Shown in pieces: positions 8,777-18,378 of a DNA stretch of 64,000 nucleotides. Within the stretch, counting starts at the first letter, position 1. Every line of letters begins with the position of its first letter. Source of the DNA: Gammaproteobacteria bacterium. Its GTDB lineage: Bacteria; Pseudomonadota; Gammaproteobacteria; Burkholderiales; Thiobacillaceae. The notes under the pieces are model-generated. The model had not been told where the DNA came from. It was given only the letters and a program-made list of their open reading frames with translations, and ran no database searches. The stretch is from NCBI GenBank assembly GCA_018820765.1, contig JAHJNN010000006.1:27921-91920 (forward strand), in the 5' to 3' direction. The translations under genes were made by a program, and so were the position numbers.

Positions 8777-10237
8777 TTAATTTGCTGCGGCGGGCAGCGG
8801 AATCCGCAGACTGACCAGGGTACCGTGCCGTTTGGCGGGCTGCACGCTGAGTTCGCCGCCCAGCGCGGCGGCGCGTTCGGTCATGCCGAGGACGCCGAAG
8901 CCCCGCCCGTCGTCCGGGCCGGGACCCGGCGGGAAGCCCTGGCCGTTGTCGGCGATGGTGGCCCGCAGCTCGCCCTGGTGCAGCGCGAGCGTCACCTTGA
9001 CCCGCGTGGCATGGGCGTGCTTGGACACATTGGTCAACGCTTCCTGCACGATGCGGAACACGGTGATCGCGATATCGGGGCTGAGCGGGATGTCGGCATC
9101 GGGCGCGCTGAATTCGCAGGCGATATCGGTATTCTGGCCAAAACGTTCCAGTTGCCACTCGATGGCGGACACGATGCCGAAATCCAGCACCGGCGGGCGC
9201 AGGCTGGAGGCGATGCGGTGCGTGGCCTCGATGGTCTGGTCGGCCACCTTGTCGAGGTAGGCGGTGCGCTTGAACAGGTTGATCTCGCCGGGCGGCAGAT
9301 GCCGCATCAGCCATGACAGCCCGATCTTGATGGCGGTGAGATTGCCGCCGAGGTCATCGTGTACCTCACGGGCAAGGTGCAGGCGTTCCTGCTCCTTGAC
9401 CGATTCGACGTGCGCGGCCAGCGCGCTCAACTGCGCCCGCGAGCGCCGGATTTCCGCCTCGGCCAGCTTGCTGTGCGTGACGTTCAGCATGATGCCGTCC
9501 CATAGCGTCTCGTCCGGCGTTTCGCGCCGGCTGACCCGGATGTTCACCCATTTCACGTCTTTCCAGTCTTTCATCCAGATGCGGCCTTCCCAGTTGAAGC
9601 TCAGATGGCCGCCGCCGGCCTCGGCCAGCCTGGACAGATAGTTGTCCCGGTCCTCCTTGAGGATCAGCTTGAAAAAGCGGTCCGGTTTGGCACGCAGGGC
9701 CGCCGCCTTGATGCCGAGCAGCTGGGCGGACTGCTCGCTGACATAGCGCAGCGTGGGCGGGGCGCCGTCCTTTTGCATGACCTGGAAGGCCATGCCGGGG
9801 ATGTGCGCGACGATCGCGTGCAAATCGGAGACGGAATGTTCCAGCGCCTGCCGGGTGGCTTCGCGCAGGCTGACGTCGTTGGCAATGCAGATGAACACCG
9901 GCTGATTGCGGTCGTTCGCATAGAACAGCCGGGCTTCGATCGGATAGCGGGTGCCGTCGCGGCGGCGGAAATGCACATTGAGCGCAGTGCGGCGTTTTTT
10001 GCCGTTTTTCAGCAGGGCGAGCAGGGTATTGAATGCGCGGCCGTCCTCGGGCGTCATCAGGTCGGGCGGCGTCAGCTTCTGCAAGGCCTTCAGCCGGTAT
10101 TGCAGATTGCGCGTTGCGGCAGGGTTGGCCTGAACGATCTGCAGGGTGGCCGCGTCAAACACCAGTACCTCGGAGGTCGATTCTTGCAGAATCGACAACA
10201 GCAGTGCGCCTTCGTCGGCAACTTTGAATGAGCCCAT
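8777..10237 (-). CDS. PAS-domain histidine kinase of the NarX/UhpB (HisKA_3) class
   Basis: 486 residues from the ATG at 10237, which has AGGAGG seven bases before it; an upstream in-frame ATG at 10423 has no such site and would overlap the divergent amrBA gene. Two PAS domains fill residues 10-260 (the first starts SILQESTSEVLVFDAATLQI, the second has VKWVNIRVSRRE). The dimerisation motif EQERLHLAREVHDDLGGNLT holds the phosphorylated His. The ATP-binding domain has NVSKHAHATRV and DNGQGFPPG. No transmembrane segment is visible, so it senses a cytoplasmic signal. No cofactor-binding residue could be assigned by eye. Confidence 0.92.
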   Translation of the reverse strand: MGSFKVADEGALLLSILQESTSEVLVFDAATLQIVQANPAATRNLQYRLKALQKLTPPDLMTPEDGRAFNTLLALLKNGKKRRTALNVHFRRRDGTRYPIEARLFYANDRNQPVFICIANDVSLREATRQALEHSVSDLHAIVAHIPGMAFQVMQKDGAPPTLRYVSEQSAQLLGIKAAALRAKPDRFFKLILKEDRDNYLSRLAEAGGGHLSFNWEGRIWMKDWKDVKWVNIRVSRRETPDETLWDGIMLNVTHSKLAEAEIRRSRAQLSALAAHVESVKEQERLHLAREVHDDLGGNLTAIKIGLSWLMRHLPPGEINLFKRTAYLDKVADQTIEATHRIASSLRPPVLDFGIVSAIEWQLERFGQNTDIACEFSAPDADIPLSPDIAITVFRIVQEALTNVSKHAHATRVKVTLALHQGELRATIADNGQGFPPGPGPDDGRGFGVLGMTERAAALGGELSVQPAKRHGTLVSLRIPLPAAAN

Positions 10238-10388
10238 GTTCCTCCTTGTTATTTTTCCTGAAACGGCAGCGATCGCACGCGTCTTGAGCGCGCTCATTAA
10301 TCGGCGCAAACCGCTTGCCTCGCGGGCGTGGCTTGAAACCCGGGCAATTCCCCCGCATCTACTAAGCTGATCAATGAGGAAATACCCT

Positions 10389-11750
10389 ATGTCTGCCATT
10401 CGACCCGCTGCCGTTGCCGGCACGTTCTACCCGGACAACCCGGCCGAGCTCAAGCACATCATCGCCGAGCTGCTCGCCAACGCGAAGCGCGACGCCGCGC
10501 CGCCCGTGCCCAAGGCGCTGATCGTGCCGCACGCCGGTTACATTTATTCGGGCGCCGTCGCCGCCAGCGCCTATGCCCGGCTGGGCGAGCTGCGCGGCCG
10601 CATTCGCCGGGTGGTGCTGCTCGGCCCCACCCACCGCGTCTACGTGCGGGGACTGGCGCTGCCCGAGGCGGAGCGTTTTGCCACCCCGCTCGGCGAGGTG
10701 ATGCTGGACCAGGCAGGCATGCAGGCGATCGCCGGGCTGCCGCAGGTGGTTCGCAGTGCAGCGGCGCACCAGTTGGAACATTCGCTGGAAGTGCAGCTGC
10801 CCTTCCTGCAGCAGGTGCTGGGCGATTTCACGCTGTTGCCGCTGGCGGTGGGCGAGGCCACCGCGGCCGAGGTGGCCGAGGTGCTGGAAACGGTGTGGGG
10901 CGGCGGCGAGACGCTGATCGTGATCAGTTCCGACCTGTCGCATTTCCTGCCCGACGCCGCCGCCCGCAAGGTGGACGGCGAGACGGTGAACGCCATCCTG
11001 GCGCTGGATTCGCGCCTCAGCCACGAGCAGGCCTGCGGCGCCACGCCGGTCAACGGCCTGCTGCTGGCGGCGCGCAGGCACGGCCTGCATCCGGTCGCGC
11101 TCGACGTGAGGAATTCCAGCGATACCGCCGGCGATCCCGGGCGCGTGGTCGGTTATGCCGCCTTCGCATTCGAGGCCGGGCCGGAGCAGCCGGATGAGGA
11201 AAAAGGCCCGACCTTGCTGAAGCTCGCCCGCGCCGAAATTGCCCAACGCCTGGGCCGCGCCTTGCCCCCCACGGCCAATGCGCCCTGGCTGTCCGAACAC
11301 GGCGCCTGCTTTGTCACCCTGACTCGGCACGGCGAGTTGCGCGGCTGCATCGGTACCCTGGAAGCGCATCGCCCGCTGGGCCTGGACGTGCGCGAAAACG
11401 CCGTGGCCGCGGCGTTCCGGGACCCGCGCTTCATGCCGCTTTCGTACGCGGAATTCGACGCCATCTGGGTCGAAGTGTCGGTCCTGTCGCCGGCCCAGGC
11501 GCTGGCGGTGGACGACGAGGCGGCGGCGCTGGCCGCGCTGCGGCCGAACGTCGACGGCGTGGTGTTCGAATATGGCCAATACCGCAGCACCTTCCTGCCG
11601 CAGGTGTGGGAACAGCTGCCCGATCCGGCCGGGTTTCTCGCGCATCTGAAGCGCAAGGCCGGGCTGCCGATGGATTTCTGGGCGGAGGGCGTGCGCCTGT
11701 CGCGCTACACCGTCAGCAAGTGGAAGGAGGGTAGTCCGCATGAGCAGTGA
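10389..11750 (+). CDS. amrB-amrA: fused AmmeMemoRadiSam proteins B and A (MEMO1-like plus AMMECR1-like)
   Basis: 453-residue fusion. Residues 1-265 are the MEMO1-like AmrB domain (RPAAVAGTFYPDNPAELKH, IVPHAGYIYSG, EHSLEVQLPFLQ, VISSDLSHF), with His, Asp and Cys positions resembling a metal site. Residues 275-450 are the AMMECR1-like AmrA domain (HGACFVTLTRHGELRGCIG, DVRENAVAAAFRDPRF). The two are often separate genes. The ATG at 10389 is preferred over 10374 because GAGGA lies eight bases before it. It overlaps the next small ORF by 11 bases, which itself overlaps amrS. The cellular reaction of this three-part family is still unknown. Confidence 0.94.
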   Translation: MSAIRPAAVAGTFYPDNPAELKHIIAELLANAKRDAAPPVPKALIVPHAGYIYSGAVAASAYARLGELRGRIRRVVLLGPTHRVYVRGLALPEAERFATPLGEVMLDQAGMQAIAGLPQVVRSAAAHQLEHSLEVQLPFLQQVLGDFTLLPLAVGEATAAEVAEVLETVWGGGETLIVISSDLSHFLPDAAARKVDGETVNAILALDSRLSHEQACGATPVNGLLLAARRHGLHPVALDVRNSSDTAGDPGRVVGYAAFAFEAGPEQPDEEKGPTLLKLARAEIAQRLGRALPPTANAPWLSEHGACFVTLTRHGELRGCIGTLEAHRPLGLDVRENAVAAAFRDPRFMPLSYAEFDAIWVEVSVLSPAQALAVDDEAAALAALRPNVDGVVFEYGQYRSTFLPQVWEQLPDPAGFLAHLKRKAGLPMDFWAEGVRLSRYTVSKWKEGSPHEQ

Positions 11751-11841
11751 GCCTCGGCACGTGCGAACGTCCGCGAATGCGGCCGCCACCGACGCCCCAT
11801 TCGATGTCAACAAGGTAACCTCCGAAGAGGTGGCAGTATGA
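11740..11841 (+). CDS. 33-residue ORF translationally coupled between amrBA and amrS
   Basis: A small ORF too short for usual gene callers. Its ATG (11740) overlaps the amrBA stop in ATGAGCAGTGA and is preceded by AAGGAGG nine bases upstream, the strongest ribosome-binding site in this operon. Its TGA (11839-11841) overlaps the amrS ATG (11838) in the classic ATGA arrangement. The peptide starts MSSEPRHVRTSAN and ends DVNKVTSEEVAV; it has no Cys, no signal peptide and no membrane segment. It could be a real small protein, a leader peptide that couples amrS translation, or a substrate of the radical SAM enzyme. I do not recognise a family. Confidence 0.55.
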   Translation: MSSEPRHVRTSANAAATDAPFDVNKVTSEEVAV

Positions 11842-12932
11842 GCGTGCCTGAATCGAATTATCCGGCGCGCTGGTGGCATGCGCTGCCCGACGGCCGCATC
11901 CAGTGCGACCTGTGCCCGCGCGACTGCAAGCTGCACGAGGGTCAGCGCGGCCTGTGCTTCGTGCGCAAGATGGAAGGCGGCCAGATGGTGCTCACCACCT
12001 ATGGCCGCTCGTCCGGCTTCTGCGTCGACCCGATCGAGAAGAAGCCGCTCAACCATTTCTATCCCGGCAGCTCGGTGTTTTCCTTCGGCACCGCCGGCTG
12101 CAACCTGGCGTGCAAGTTCTGCCAGAACTGGGATATTTCCAAATCGCGCGAGACCGACACGCTGATGGATCAGGCCGTGCCGGAGGAAATTGCCCTTGCC
12201 GCCGAGAAGAGCGGCTGCAGGAGCGTGGCCTTCACCTACAACGACCCAGTCATCTTTGCCGAATACGCGATGGACGTGGCCGACGCCTGCCATGCGCGCG
12301 GCATCAAGACCGTGGCGGTGACCGCCGGCTATATCCACGACGCGCCGCGGCGCGAGTTCTACGCCAAGATGGATGCCGCCAACGTCGACCTCAAGGCCTT
12401 CACCGACGATTTCTACGTCAAGCTGACCGGCGCCCACCTGCAGCCGGTGCTCGACACGCTGATGTATCTCAAGCGCGAGACCGACGTCTGGTTCGAGATC
12501 ACCACCTTGCTGATTCCCGGAAAGAACGATTCCGACGCCGAACTCTCGGCGATGAGCCAGTGGATCATGCGCGAGCTCGGCCCCGACGTGCCGCTGCATT
12601 TTTCCGCCTTCCACCCCGACTGGAAGATGCGCGACCTGCCGCCCACCCCGGCGTCCACGCTCACCCGCGCGCGCGACATCGCGCTGAACACCGGCCTGCA
12701 TTACGTCTACACCGGCAATGTGCACGACACCACCGGCGGCACCACCTTCTGCCCCGGCTGCCGCGAGCCCCTGATCGTGCGCGACTGGTATCGCATCGAC
12801 GACTACGCGCTCACCCCCGACGGCCATTGCCCGCATTGCGGCACTGCCATCGCCGGCCGCTTCGGCGCGTTCAGCCATCCCTTCGGCAACCGCCGCATCC
12901 CGGTTTCCCTGCATCGCGAAAACCGCGCATGA
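11838..12932 (+). CDS. amrS: AmmeMemoRadiSam system radical SAM enzyme
   Basis: 364-residue radical S-adenosylmethionine enzyme. The 4Fe-4S motif is C88-x3-C92-x2-C95 within GTAGCNLACKFCQNWDISK. Four N-terminal Cys (C23, C26, C30, C40) and a C-terminal CPGC...CPHC pair could bind extra metal or clusters. The barrel segments AFTYNDPVIFAEYAMDV and DLKAFTDDFYVKLTG resemble pyruvate-formate-lyase activating enzymes. It is the third part of the AmmeMemoRadiSam set, whose substrate is unknown. It starts with ATGA overlap to the 33-residue ORF and ends with ATGA overlap to the hydrolase gene, so all four cistrons form one operon. Confidence 0.95.
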   Translation: MSVPESNYPARWWHALPDGRIQCDLCPRDCKLHEGQRGLCFVRKMEGGQMVLTTYGRSSGFCVDPIEKKPLNHFYPGSSVFSFGTAGCNLACKFCQNWDISKSRETDTLMDQAVPEEIALAAEKSGCRSVAFTYNDPVIFAEYAMDVADACHARGIKTVAVTAGYIHDAPRREFYAKMDAANVDLKAFTDDFYVKLTGAHLQPVLDTLMYLKRETDVWFEITTLLIPGKNDSDAELSAMSQWIMRELGPDVPLHFSAFHPDWKMRDLPPTPASTLTRARDIALNTGLHYVYTGNVHDTTGGTTFCPGCREPLIVRDWYRIDDYALTPDGHCPHCGTAIAGRFGAFSHPFGNRRIPVSLHRENRA

Positions 12933-13576
12933 GCACATCGACCCTGGTCTACATCCCGGCCGGTCCCATCACCATCGAGGGCATGCTGGAGATTCCGGAC
13001 CGCGCCGCCGGGCTGGTGCTGTTCGCCCACGGCAGCGGCTCCTCGCGCCACTCGCCGCGCAACAACTACGTGGCCGGCGTGCTGCGGCAGGCCGGCGTCG
13101 GCACCCTGTTGATGGATCTGCTGACGCCGGCAGAAGATCGCGATTACAGCCGCCGCTTCGACATCGCGCTCCTGACGCAGCGCCTGCTGGATGCCGCGCG
13201 CTGGGTGGTGTCGCAGGCGGCCCTCCATGACCTGCCGCTCGGATTTTTCGGCGCCAGCACCGGCGCTGCGGCGGCCATCGAGGCGGCGGCGATCCTGGGT
13301 GCGGATGCCCGGGCCCTGGTCTCGCGCGGCGGCCGCCCGGACCTGGCGAGCCAGGAAGCCCTCGGAACCGTCCAGGCGCCGACCCTGCTCCTGGTCGGCG
13401 GTCTGGACAACGGCGTGATCGAACTCAATCAGCTGGCCTATGACCGCCTGCGCGGCGAAAAAGAGCTGGTCATCGTTCCCGGCGCCACCCACCTGTTCGA
13501 GGAACCCGGCACCCTGGAGGACGTGGCGCGCCAGGCGGCGGAGTGGTTTGCGAAGCATCTGCCCGGGGAGGGATGA
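12929..13576 (+). CDS. alpha/beta hydrolase (dienelactone-hydrolase-like)
   Basis: 215-residue cytoplasmic hydrolase. The nucleophile elbow is GASTGAAAA (Ser near residue 107), the oxyanion region is [15 protein letters not shown], the acid may lie in [14 protein letters not shown], and the His is in [10 protein letters not shown]. This type is known fused to, or beside, a phosphoribosyltransferase domain in mycobacteria and proteobacteria; here a matching phosphoribosyltransferase gene lies at 18379-19005 on the other strand. Its ATG overlaps the amrS stop by four bases. The same frame is open far upstream through amrS, but that part is a shadow. The substrate is unknown. Confidence 0.88.
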   Translation: MSTSTLVYIPAGPITIEGMLEIPDRAAGLVLFAHGSGSSRHSPRNNYVAGVLRQAGVGTLLMDLLTPAEDRDYSRRFDIALLTQRLLDAARWVVSQAALHDLPLGFFGASTGAAAAIEAAAILGADARALVSRGGRPDLASQEALGTVQAPTLLLVGGLDNGVIELNQLAYDRLRGEKELVIVPGATHLFEEPGTLEDVARQAAEWFAKHLPGEG

Positions 13577-13680
13577 CATCGGCCCGGGGGCCCACAACCC
13601 TACACTGCAGGAGCGGCGCCCCCGCCGCGATTTTTCGCACCGTCGCGACCTCCACGGCATCGGCCCGAGGGCGGGCGAGC

Positions 13681-13740
13681 GTCGCTGTTGCCGCTTTAGC
13701 GGTCTTACAGCGACGGCCTACCCCTTGCGGGTGCTCCTAC
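13681..13740 (+). repeat. dispersed hairpin repeat, copy 1
   Basis: Outer stem GTCGCTGT (13681-13688) with ACAGCGAC (13707-13714), inner stem GCCGCT/AGCGGT, followed by GGCCTACCCCTTGCGGGTG and CTCCTAC. The same architecture occurs at 18118-18170, 18304-18363 and, inverted, at 23328-23385, with compensatory changes in both stems. Upstream at about 13608 a TGCAGGAGCGGC...GCCGCGA segment resembles a GTAG-type REP head facing the CTCCTAC tail, so the 13577-13787 gap may be a REP pair. No gene is seen in that gap. Confidence 0.75.
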
Positions 13741-13787
13741 ACCCCCACCGCTGGGCGGCGGCTGCGGGCCGTGCCATGATGAGGTTC

Positions 13788-14510
<723 letters not shown>

Positions 14511-14512
14511 GC

Positions 14513-16882
14513 ATGCGCGCGCTCGACCGCAAACTCTTTCGCGACGTCTGGCATCTGCGCGGCCAGGTGCTGGCGATTGCCGCGGTGATCATGGGCGGCG
14601 TCGCCACCATGGTGATGTCGCTCTCCACCTATGAATCGCTGACCATCACGCGCGACCGCTTTTACAGCGAGTTCCGATTTGCGGAGGTGTTCGTCAGCCT
14701 CAAGCGCGCGCCCGAGCCGGTGGCCGAGCGGCTTGCCGCGCTGCCCGGGGTGGAACGCGTGGAGACGCGGGTGCGGGCAGGGGTGAAGCTGGAGGTGGCA
14801 GGCTTTTCCGACCCCATCACCGGCCTCTTGCTGTCGCTGCCGGACCAGGGCGAGCCGCTGCTCAACGCCCTGCACCTGCGGCGCGGGCGCATGGTGCAGC
14901 CGTGGAGCGCCGACGAGGTGGTGCTGTCCGATACCTTCGCCGATGCGCACGGCTTCCAGCCGGGCGATACGCTTGCCGCCATCATCAACGGCAAGCGCAA
15001 GCAGCTCACCGTGGTCGGCGTCGCGGTGTCGCCGGAATACGTCTACCAGATCGCGCCCGGCTCGATGTTTCCCGATTTCAAGCGCTACGGCGTGCTGTGG
15101 ATGGGGCGCAATGCGCTGGCCGCGGCCTACGACATGGAGGGCGCCTTCAACCAGGTCAGCCTGACGCTGGCGCGCGGAGCCATTGAGCAGGACGTGATCG
15201 ACCGCGTCGACGCCGTGCTCGGCACCTATGGCAGCACGGGCGCCTACGGTCGCAGCGACCAGTTCTCCAACCGTTTTCTCAGCGAGGAACTGAAGCAGCT
15301 GCAGACCACTGCCACGGTGTTCCCCGCCATTTTTCTAGGCGTCGCCGCCTTCCTGCTCAACGTGGTGCTGAGCCGGCTGATCGCGCTGCAGCGCGACCAG
15401 ATCGCCATCCTCAAGGCCTTCGGCTATCCCTATCTGGCGATCGGCGTGCACTACGTCAAGCTGGTGCTGCTGATGACGGTGCTGGGCGTGGCGGGCGGCG
15501 TGGCACTCGGCGCCTGGTTCGGCCAGGGGCTGTCCAACGTGTACATGGAAACGACGTTCCGCTTTCCCTATCTCGACTACCGGCTCAATGCCGGAGTGAT
15601 CCTGGTCGCCCTCGGAATCAGCGCCTTCGCGGCGGTCAGCGGCACGTTGTTTTCGGTCGCACGCGCGGTGCGGCTGCCGCCGGCCGAGGGCATGCGCCCG
15701 GAAATGCCGGAAGCGTATCGCGCCACCCTGGTCGAGCGCATCGGCCTGCAGCGCTGGTTTTCCGCGCCGACGCGGATGATCCTGCGCCACATCGAGCGGC
15801 GTCCGCTGAAGTCGCTCTTGACCGTGCTGGGCATCGCCTGCGCCTGCGGCCTGATGATGGTGGGCAATTATCAGAAGGGCGCGATCGACTTCATGGTCGA
15901 CGTGCAGTTTCGCCAGGGCGCGCGCGAGGATCTCGCGCTCGCCTTTATCGAGCCGACTTCCGGTCGCGCGCTGCACGAACTGGCGGCGCTGCCGGGCGTC
16001 GATTTCGTGGAAGGCTTTCGCGACGTGCCGGCGATCCTGCGCTTCCGGCAATACCATCATCGCGCGGCGCTGTTCGGCATCCAGCCCGAAGGCCAGCTGC
16101 ACCGCTCGCTCGACAGCAACCTGCAGCCGGTGGCGGTGCCGCCCGGCGGCGTGGTGCTGACCGACCACCTGGCGAACGAGATCCTGCACGTGAAGCCGGG
16201 CGACCTGCTGACGGTGGAAGTGCTGGAAGGCCGCCGCCCGGTGCTGCAGGTGCCGGTGCTCGGCATCACCAAGCAGTTTCTCGGCGTCTCGGCCTACATG
16301 CAGAAGGAGTCGCTGAACGCGCTGATGCGCGAGGGCAACACCGTGTCAGGCGCCTATCTGGCGGTGACGCCGGGCATGGAAACCGAGCTCTATGCGAAGC
16401 TGCACGAGCGGCCGCGCGTGCTCGGCATGGTCGCCAACAAGGCGGCGATCCAGAGCTTCTACGCCACCATCGGCGAGTTCATCCTGTTCTACAACCTGGT
16501 GGCCACGCTGCTGGCCGGCGCGATCGGTTTCGGCGTGGTCTACAACAGCGCGCGCATCGCGCTGTCGGAGCGCGGACGCGAGCTCGCCAGCCTGCGCGTG
16601 CTGGGCTTCACCCGTGGCGAGATCGCCTATATCCTGCTGGGAGAGCTGGCGCTCTTGACGCTGGCGGCGATCCCGGTCGGCTTCGTGGTCGGCGTCGGGC
16701 TGGTCGGCGTGCTGGTGGTGGCGTTCCAGAACGAGCTCTACCGGCTGCCGCTGATCCTGACGCCGGAAAACTACGCCATGGGGGCGGCGGTGGTGATCGT
16801 TTCCGCACTGTTGTCCGCCCTGCTGCTGTGGCTGCGCCTCGGCCGGCTGGATCTGGTGGCAGTCCTCAAAACTCGCGAATAG
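14513..16882 (+). CDS. FtsX-family ABC transporter permease
   Basis: 789-residue membrane protein with two FtsX-like units. The first transmembrane segment is at 18-38 (VLAIAAVIMGGVATMVMSLS), followed by a large extracytoplasmic domain. A three-segment FtsX unit spans about 265-390 (FPAIFLGVAAFLLNVVLSRL). A second N-terminal segment lies near 435 (LTVLGIACACGLMMVG), a second periplasmic domain follows, and the last FtsX unit ends IILLWLRLGRL-like at the C-terminus. This 1+3+1+3 plan resembles mechanotransmitting exporters or lipoprotein-type transporters rather than channels. With the ATPase and the HlyD adaptor it forms a tripartite export system; the cargo is unknown. Confidence 0.92.
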   Translation: MRALDRKLFRDVWHLRGQVLAIAAVIMGGVATMVMSLSTYESLTITRDRFYSEFRFAEVFVSLKRAPEPVAERLAALPGVERVETRVRAGVKLEVAGFSDPITGLLLSLPDQGEPLLNALHLRRGRMVQPWSADEVVLSDTFADAHGFQPGDTLAAIINGKRKQLTVVGVAVSPEYVYQIAPGSMFPDFKRYGVLWMGRNALAAAYDMEGAFNQVSLTLARGAIEQDVIDRVDAVLGTYGSTGAYGRSDQFSNRFLSEELKQLQTTATVFPAIFLGVAAFLLNVVLSRLIALQRDQIAILKAFGYPYLAIGVHYVKLVLLMTVLGVAGGVALGAWFGQGLSNVYMETTFRFPYLDYRLNAGVILVALGISAFAAVSGTLFSVARAVRLPPAEGMRPEMPEAYRATLVERIGLQRWFSAPTRMILRHIERRPLKSLLTVLGIACACGLMMVGNYQKGAIDFMVDVQFRQGAREDLALAFIEPTSGRALHELAALPGVDFVEGFRDVPAILRFRQYHHRAALFGIQPEGQLHRSLDSNLQPVAVPPGGVVLTDHLANEILHVKPGDLLTVEVLEGRRPVLQVPVLGITKQFLGVSAYMQKESLNALMREGNTVSGAYLAVTPGMETELYAKLHERPRVLGMVANKAAIQSFYATIGEFILFYNLVATLLAGAIGFGVVYNSARIALSERGRELASLRVLGFTRGEIAYILLGELALLTLAAIPVGFVVGVGLVGVLVVAFQNELYRLPLILTPENYAMGAAVVIVSALLSALLLWLRLGRLDLVAVLKTRE

Positions 16883-16897
16883 GGCAACGACGACAGC

Positions 16898-18091
16898 ATG
16901 CAGTTACGCGCAAAAATCGGAATGCTGGCAATTGCCGTCATCGTGGCGGCGGGCCTCGTGTGCGGCTTCATGCCGCGCGCGCAGCCGGTCGATATCGCCG
17001 AGGTGAAGCGCGCGCCGCTCGCGGTGACGGTGGAAGAGGAGGGCAAGACCCGTGTCAGGGAGCGTTATCAGGTGACGGCGCCGGTGGCGGGCTATGTGCG
17101 CCGCAGCGGCCTCGAGGCGGGCGATGCCGTCGCGGCCGGCCAGGTGCTCGCAGTGATCGAGCCGGCGCGCGCGGTGGCGCTCGATCCGCGCAGCCGGGCG
17201 CAGGCGCAGGCGCAGGTGAGCGCCGCCCAGGCCGCGCTCGCGGTGGCCGAGGAAAACGCGCGCGCCGCCACCGCTGCCGCGCAGCTGGCGCAGCAGGAGC
17301 GCGTCCGCGCCGAATCCCTGCGCGCATCGAATTTCATCTCGGCGCAGGCGCTCGACACCGCGCGCAGCGCGGAAACCCGCGCCCGTGCCGCGCAGCAGGC
17401 CGCGGCGCACTCGGTCAGGGTGGCGCGCTTCGAACGCGACACAGCGCGCGCTGCCGTCGCCAGCACCGCCCGCCTGCAGGCCGGCGGTGCGGCCGACGTG
17501 CTGCAGGTGCGCGCGCCGGTGGCAGCGCGCGTGCTGAAGCTGCAGCAGGAAAGCGAGGGCGCGGTGGCGGCCGGCCAGCCGCTGCTCGAGATCGGCAACC
17601 CCGACAGCCTCGAAGTCGAGGTGGAGGTGCTGTCCACCCACGCGGTGAAAATCGCTCCCGGCTCCAAAGTCATCCTCGACCGCTGGGGCGGCGAGCGAGC
17701 CGTCGCGGGCACGGTGCGGGTAGTGGAACCGAGCGGCTTCACCAAGATTTCCGCGCTCGGCGTCGAGGAGCAGCGGGTGCGCGTGATCGTCGACTTCGCC
17801 TCGCCGCGCGAGGCCTGGCAGCGCCTCGGCGACGGCTACCGGGTGGAAGCCCGCTTCGTGTTGTGGGAAGGCGACGACGTGCTGCAGGTGCCGACCAGCG
17901 CGCTGTTCCGCCACGGCGTGGGCTGGGCCGTGTTCGCGGTGGAGGACAAGCGCGCCCGCCTGACCCCGGTCGAGACCGGCCAGCGCGCGGGGTTGGCCAC
18001 GCAGGTCCTGTCCGGGATCGCTGCCGGCGCCCGCGTGGTCAGCCACCCGGACGACAAGATCAGCGATGGGACGCGGGTGAAGCCGCGCTAA
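16898..18091 (+). CDS. HlyD-family periplasmic adaptor (membrane fusion protein)
   Basis: 397-residue adaptor. One N-terminal membrane anchor (IGMLAIAVIVAAGLVCGFMP, residues 7-26) is followed by the lipoyl half YQVTAPVAGYVRRSGLEAGD, a long Ala/Arg-rich coiled coil (residues 100-190), the second lipoyl half LQVRAPVAARVLKLQQESEG and a beta-barrel region. It starts 15 bases after the permease. No outer-membrane TolC partner is encoded nearby, so a channel from elsewhere would be needed to cross the outer membrane. Its coiled coil is unusually rich in repeated Ala-Arg-Ala runs, which fits the high GC content. Confidence 0.9.
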   Translation: MQLRAKIGMLAIAVIVAAGLVCGFMPRAQPVDIAEVKRAPLAVTVEEEGKTRVRERYQVTAPVAGYVRRSGLEAGDAVAAGQVLAVIEPARAVALDPRSRAQAQAQVSAAQAALAVAEENARAATAAAQLAQQERVRAESLRASNFISAQALDTARSAETRARAAQQAAAHSVRVARFERDTARAAVASTARLQAGGAADVLQVRAPVAARVLKLQQESEGAVAAGQPLLEIGNPDSLEVEVEVLSTHAVKIAPGSKVILDRWGGERAVAGTVRVVEPSGFTKISALGVEEQRVRVIVDFASPREAWQRLGDGYRVEARFVLWEGDDVLQVPTSALFRHGVGWAVFAVEDKRARLTPVETGQRAGLATQVLSGIAAGARVVSHPDDKISDGTRVKPR

Positions 18092-18100
18092 ATACCGAAT

Positions 18101-18185
18101 CGTCATTCCGGCGGAGCGTGGTTGTTGCCGATTTATCGGCTTTACAACCACGGCCTGCCCCTTGCGGGTGAACGCCGGAATCCAG
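18101..18185 (+). repeat. dispersed hairpin repeat, copy 2, inside a CGTCATTCC...GGAATCCAG palindrome
   Basis: The hairpin (outer stem GTGGTTGT at 18118-18125 with ACAACCAC at 18144-18151; inner stem GCCGAT/ATCGGC) and its CCCCTTGCGGGTG tail are enclosed by ATTCCGGCG (18105-18113) and CGCCGGAAT (18173-18181). The outer palindrome resembles the widespread proteobacterial repeat that begins CGTCATTCC and ends GGAATCCAG. A further short inverted repeat, CACCGGCG/CGCCGGTG, follows at about 18203-18220. Nothing coding is seen in 18092-18378. Confidence 0.75.
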
Positions 18186-18303
18186 CCTGATTAAAACTGG
18201 GCACCGGCGTTCGCCGGTGCGACATAATCTCGCGGTAGGAGGGCCGCCCCGGGCCGATGGGGTGGTTGTCGCGATGCGGAAATTGCGGCGAGGGCGCCGG
18301 TGC

Positions 18304-18363
18304 GTGGTTGTTGCCGCTTTAGCGGCTTACAAACACGGCCTACCTCTTGCGGGTGCTCCTACA
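18304..18363 (+). repeat. dispersed hairpin repeat, copy 3
   Basis: Outer stem GTGGTTGT (18304-18311) with ACAAACAC (18329-18336), one mismatch; inner stem GCCGCT/AGCGGC perfect; then GGCCTACCTCTTGCGGGTG and CTCCTACAG. A GGTAGGAGGGCCGCC segment at about 18234 faces the CTCCTAC end, as in copy 1, suggesting an inverted REP pair of about 130 bases. Confidence 0.72.
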
Positions 18364-18378
18364 GGTGGGGGTTACCCA

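Noticed and set aside
10371..12938. 855-codon open frame on the minus strand opposite the amr genes
   Set aside because: It lies antisense to three well-supported genes, has Arg/Gly/Ala-rich low-complexity translation, and follows from high third-position GC.
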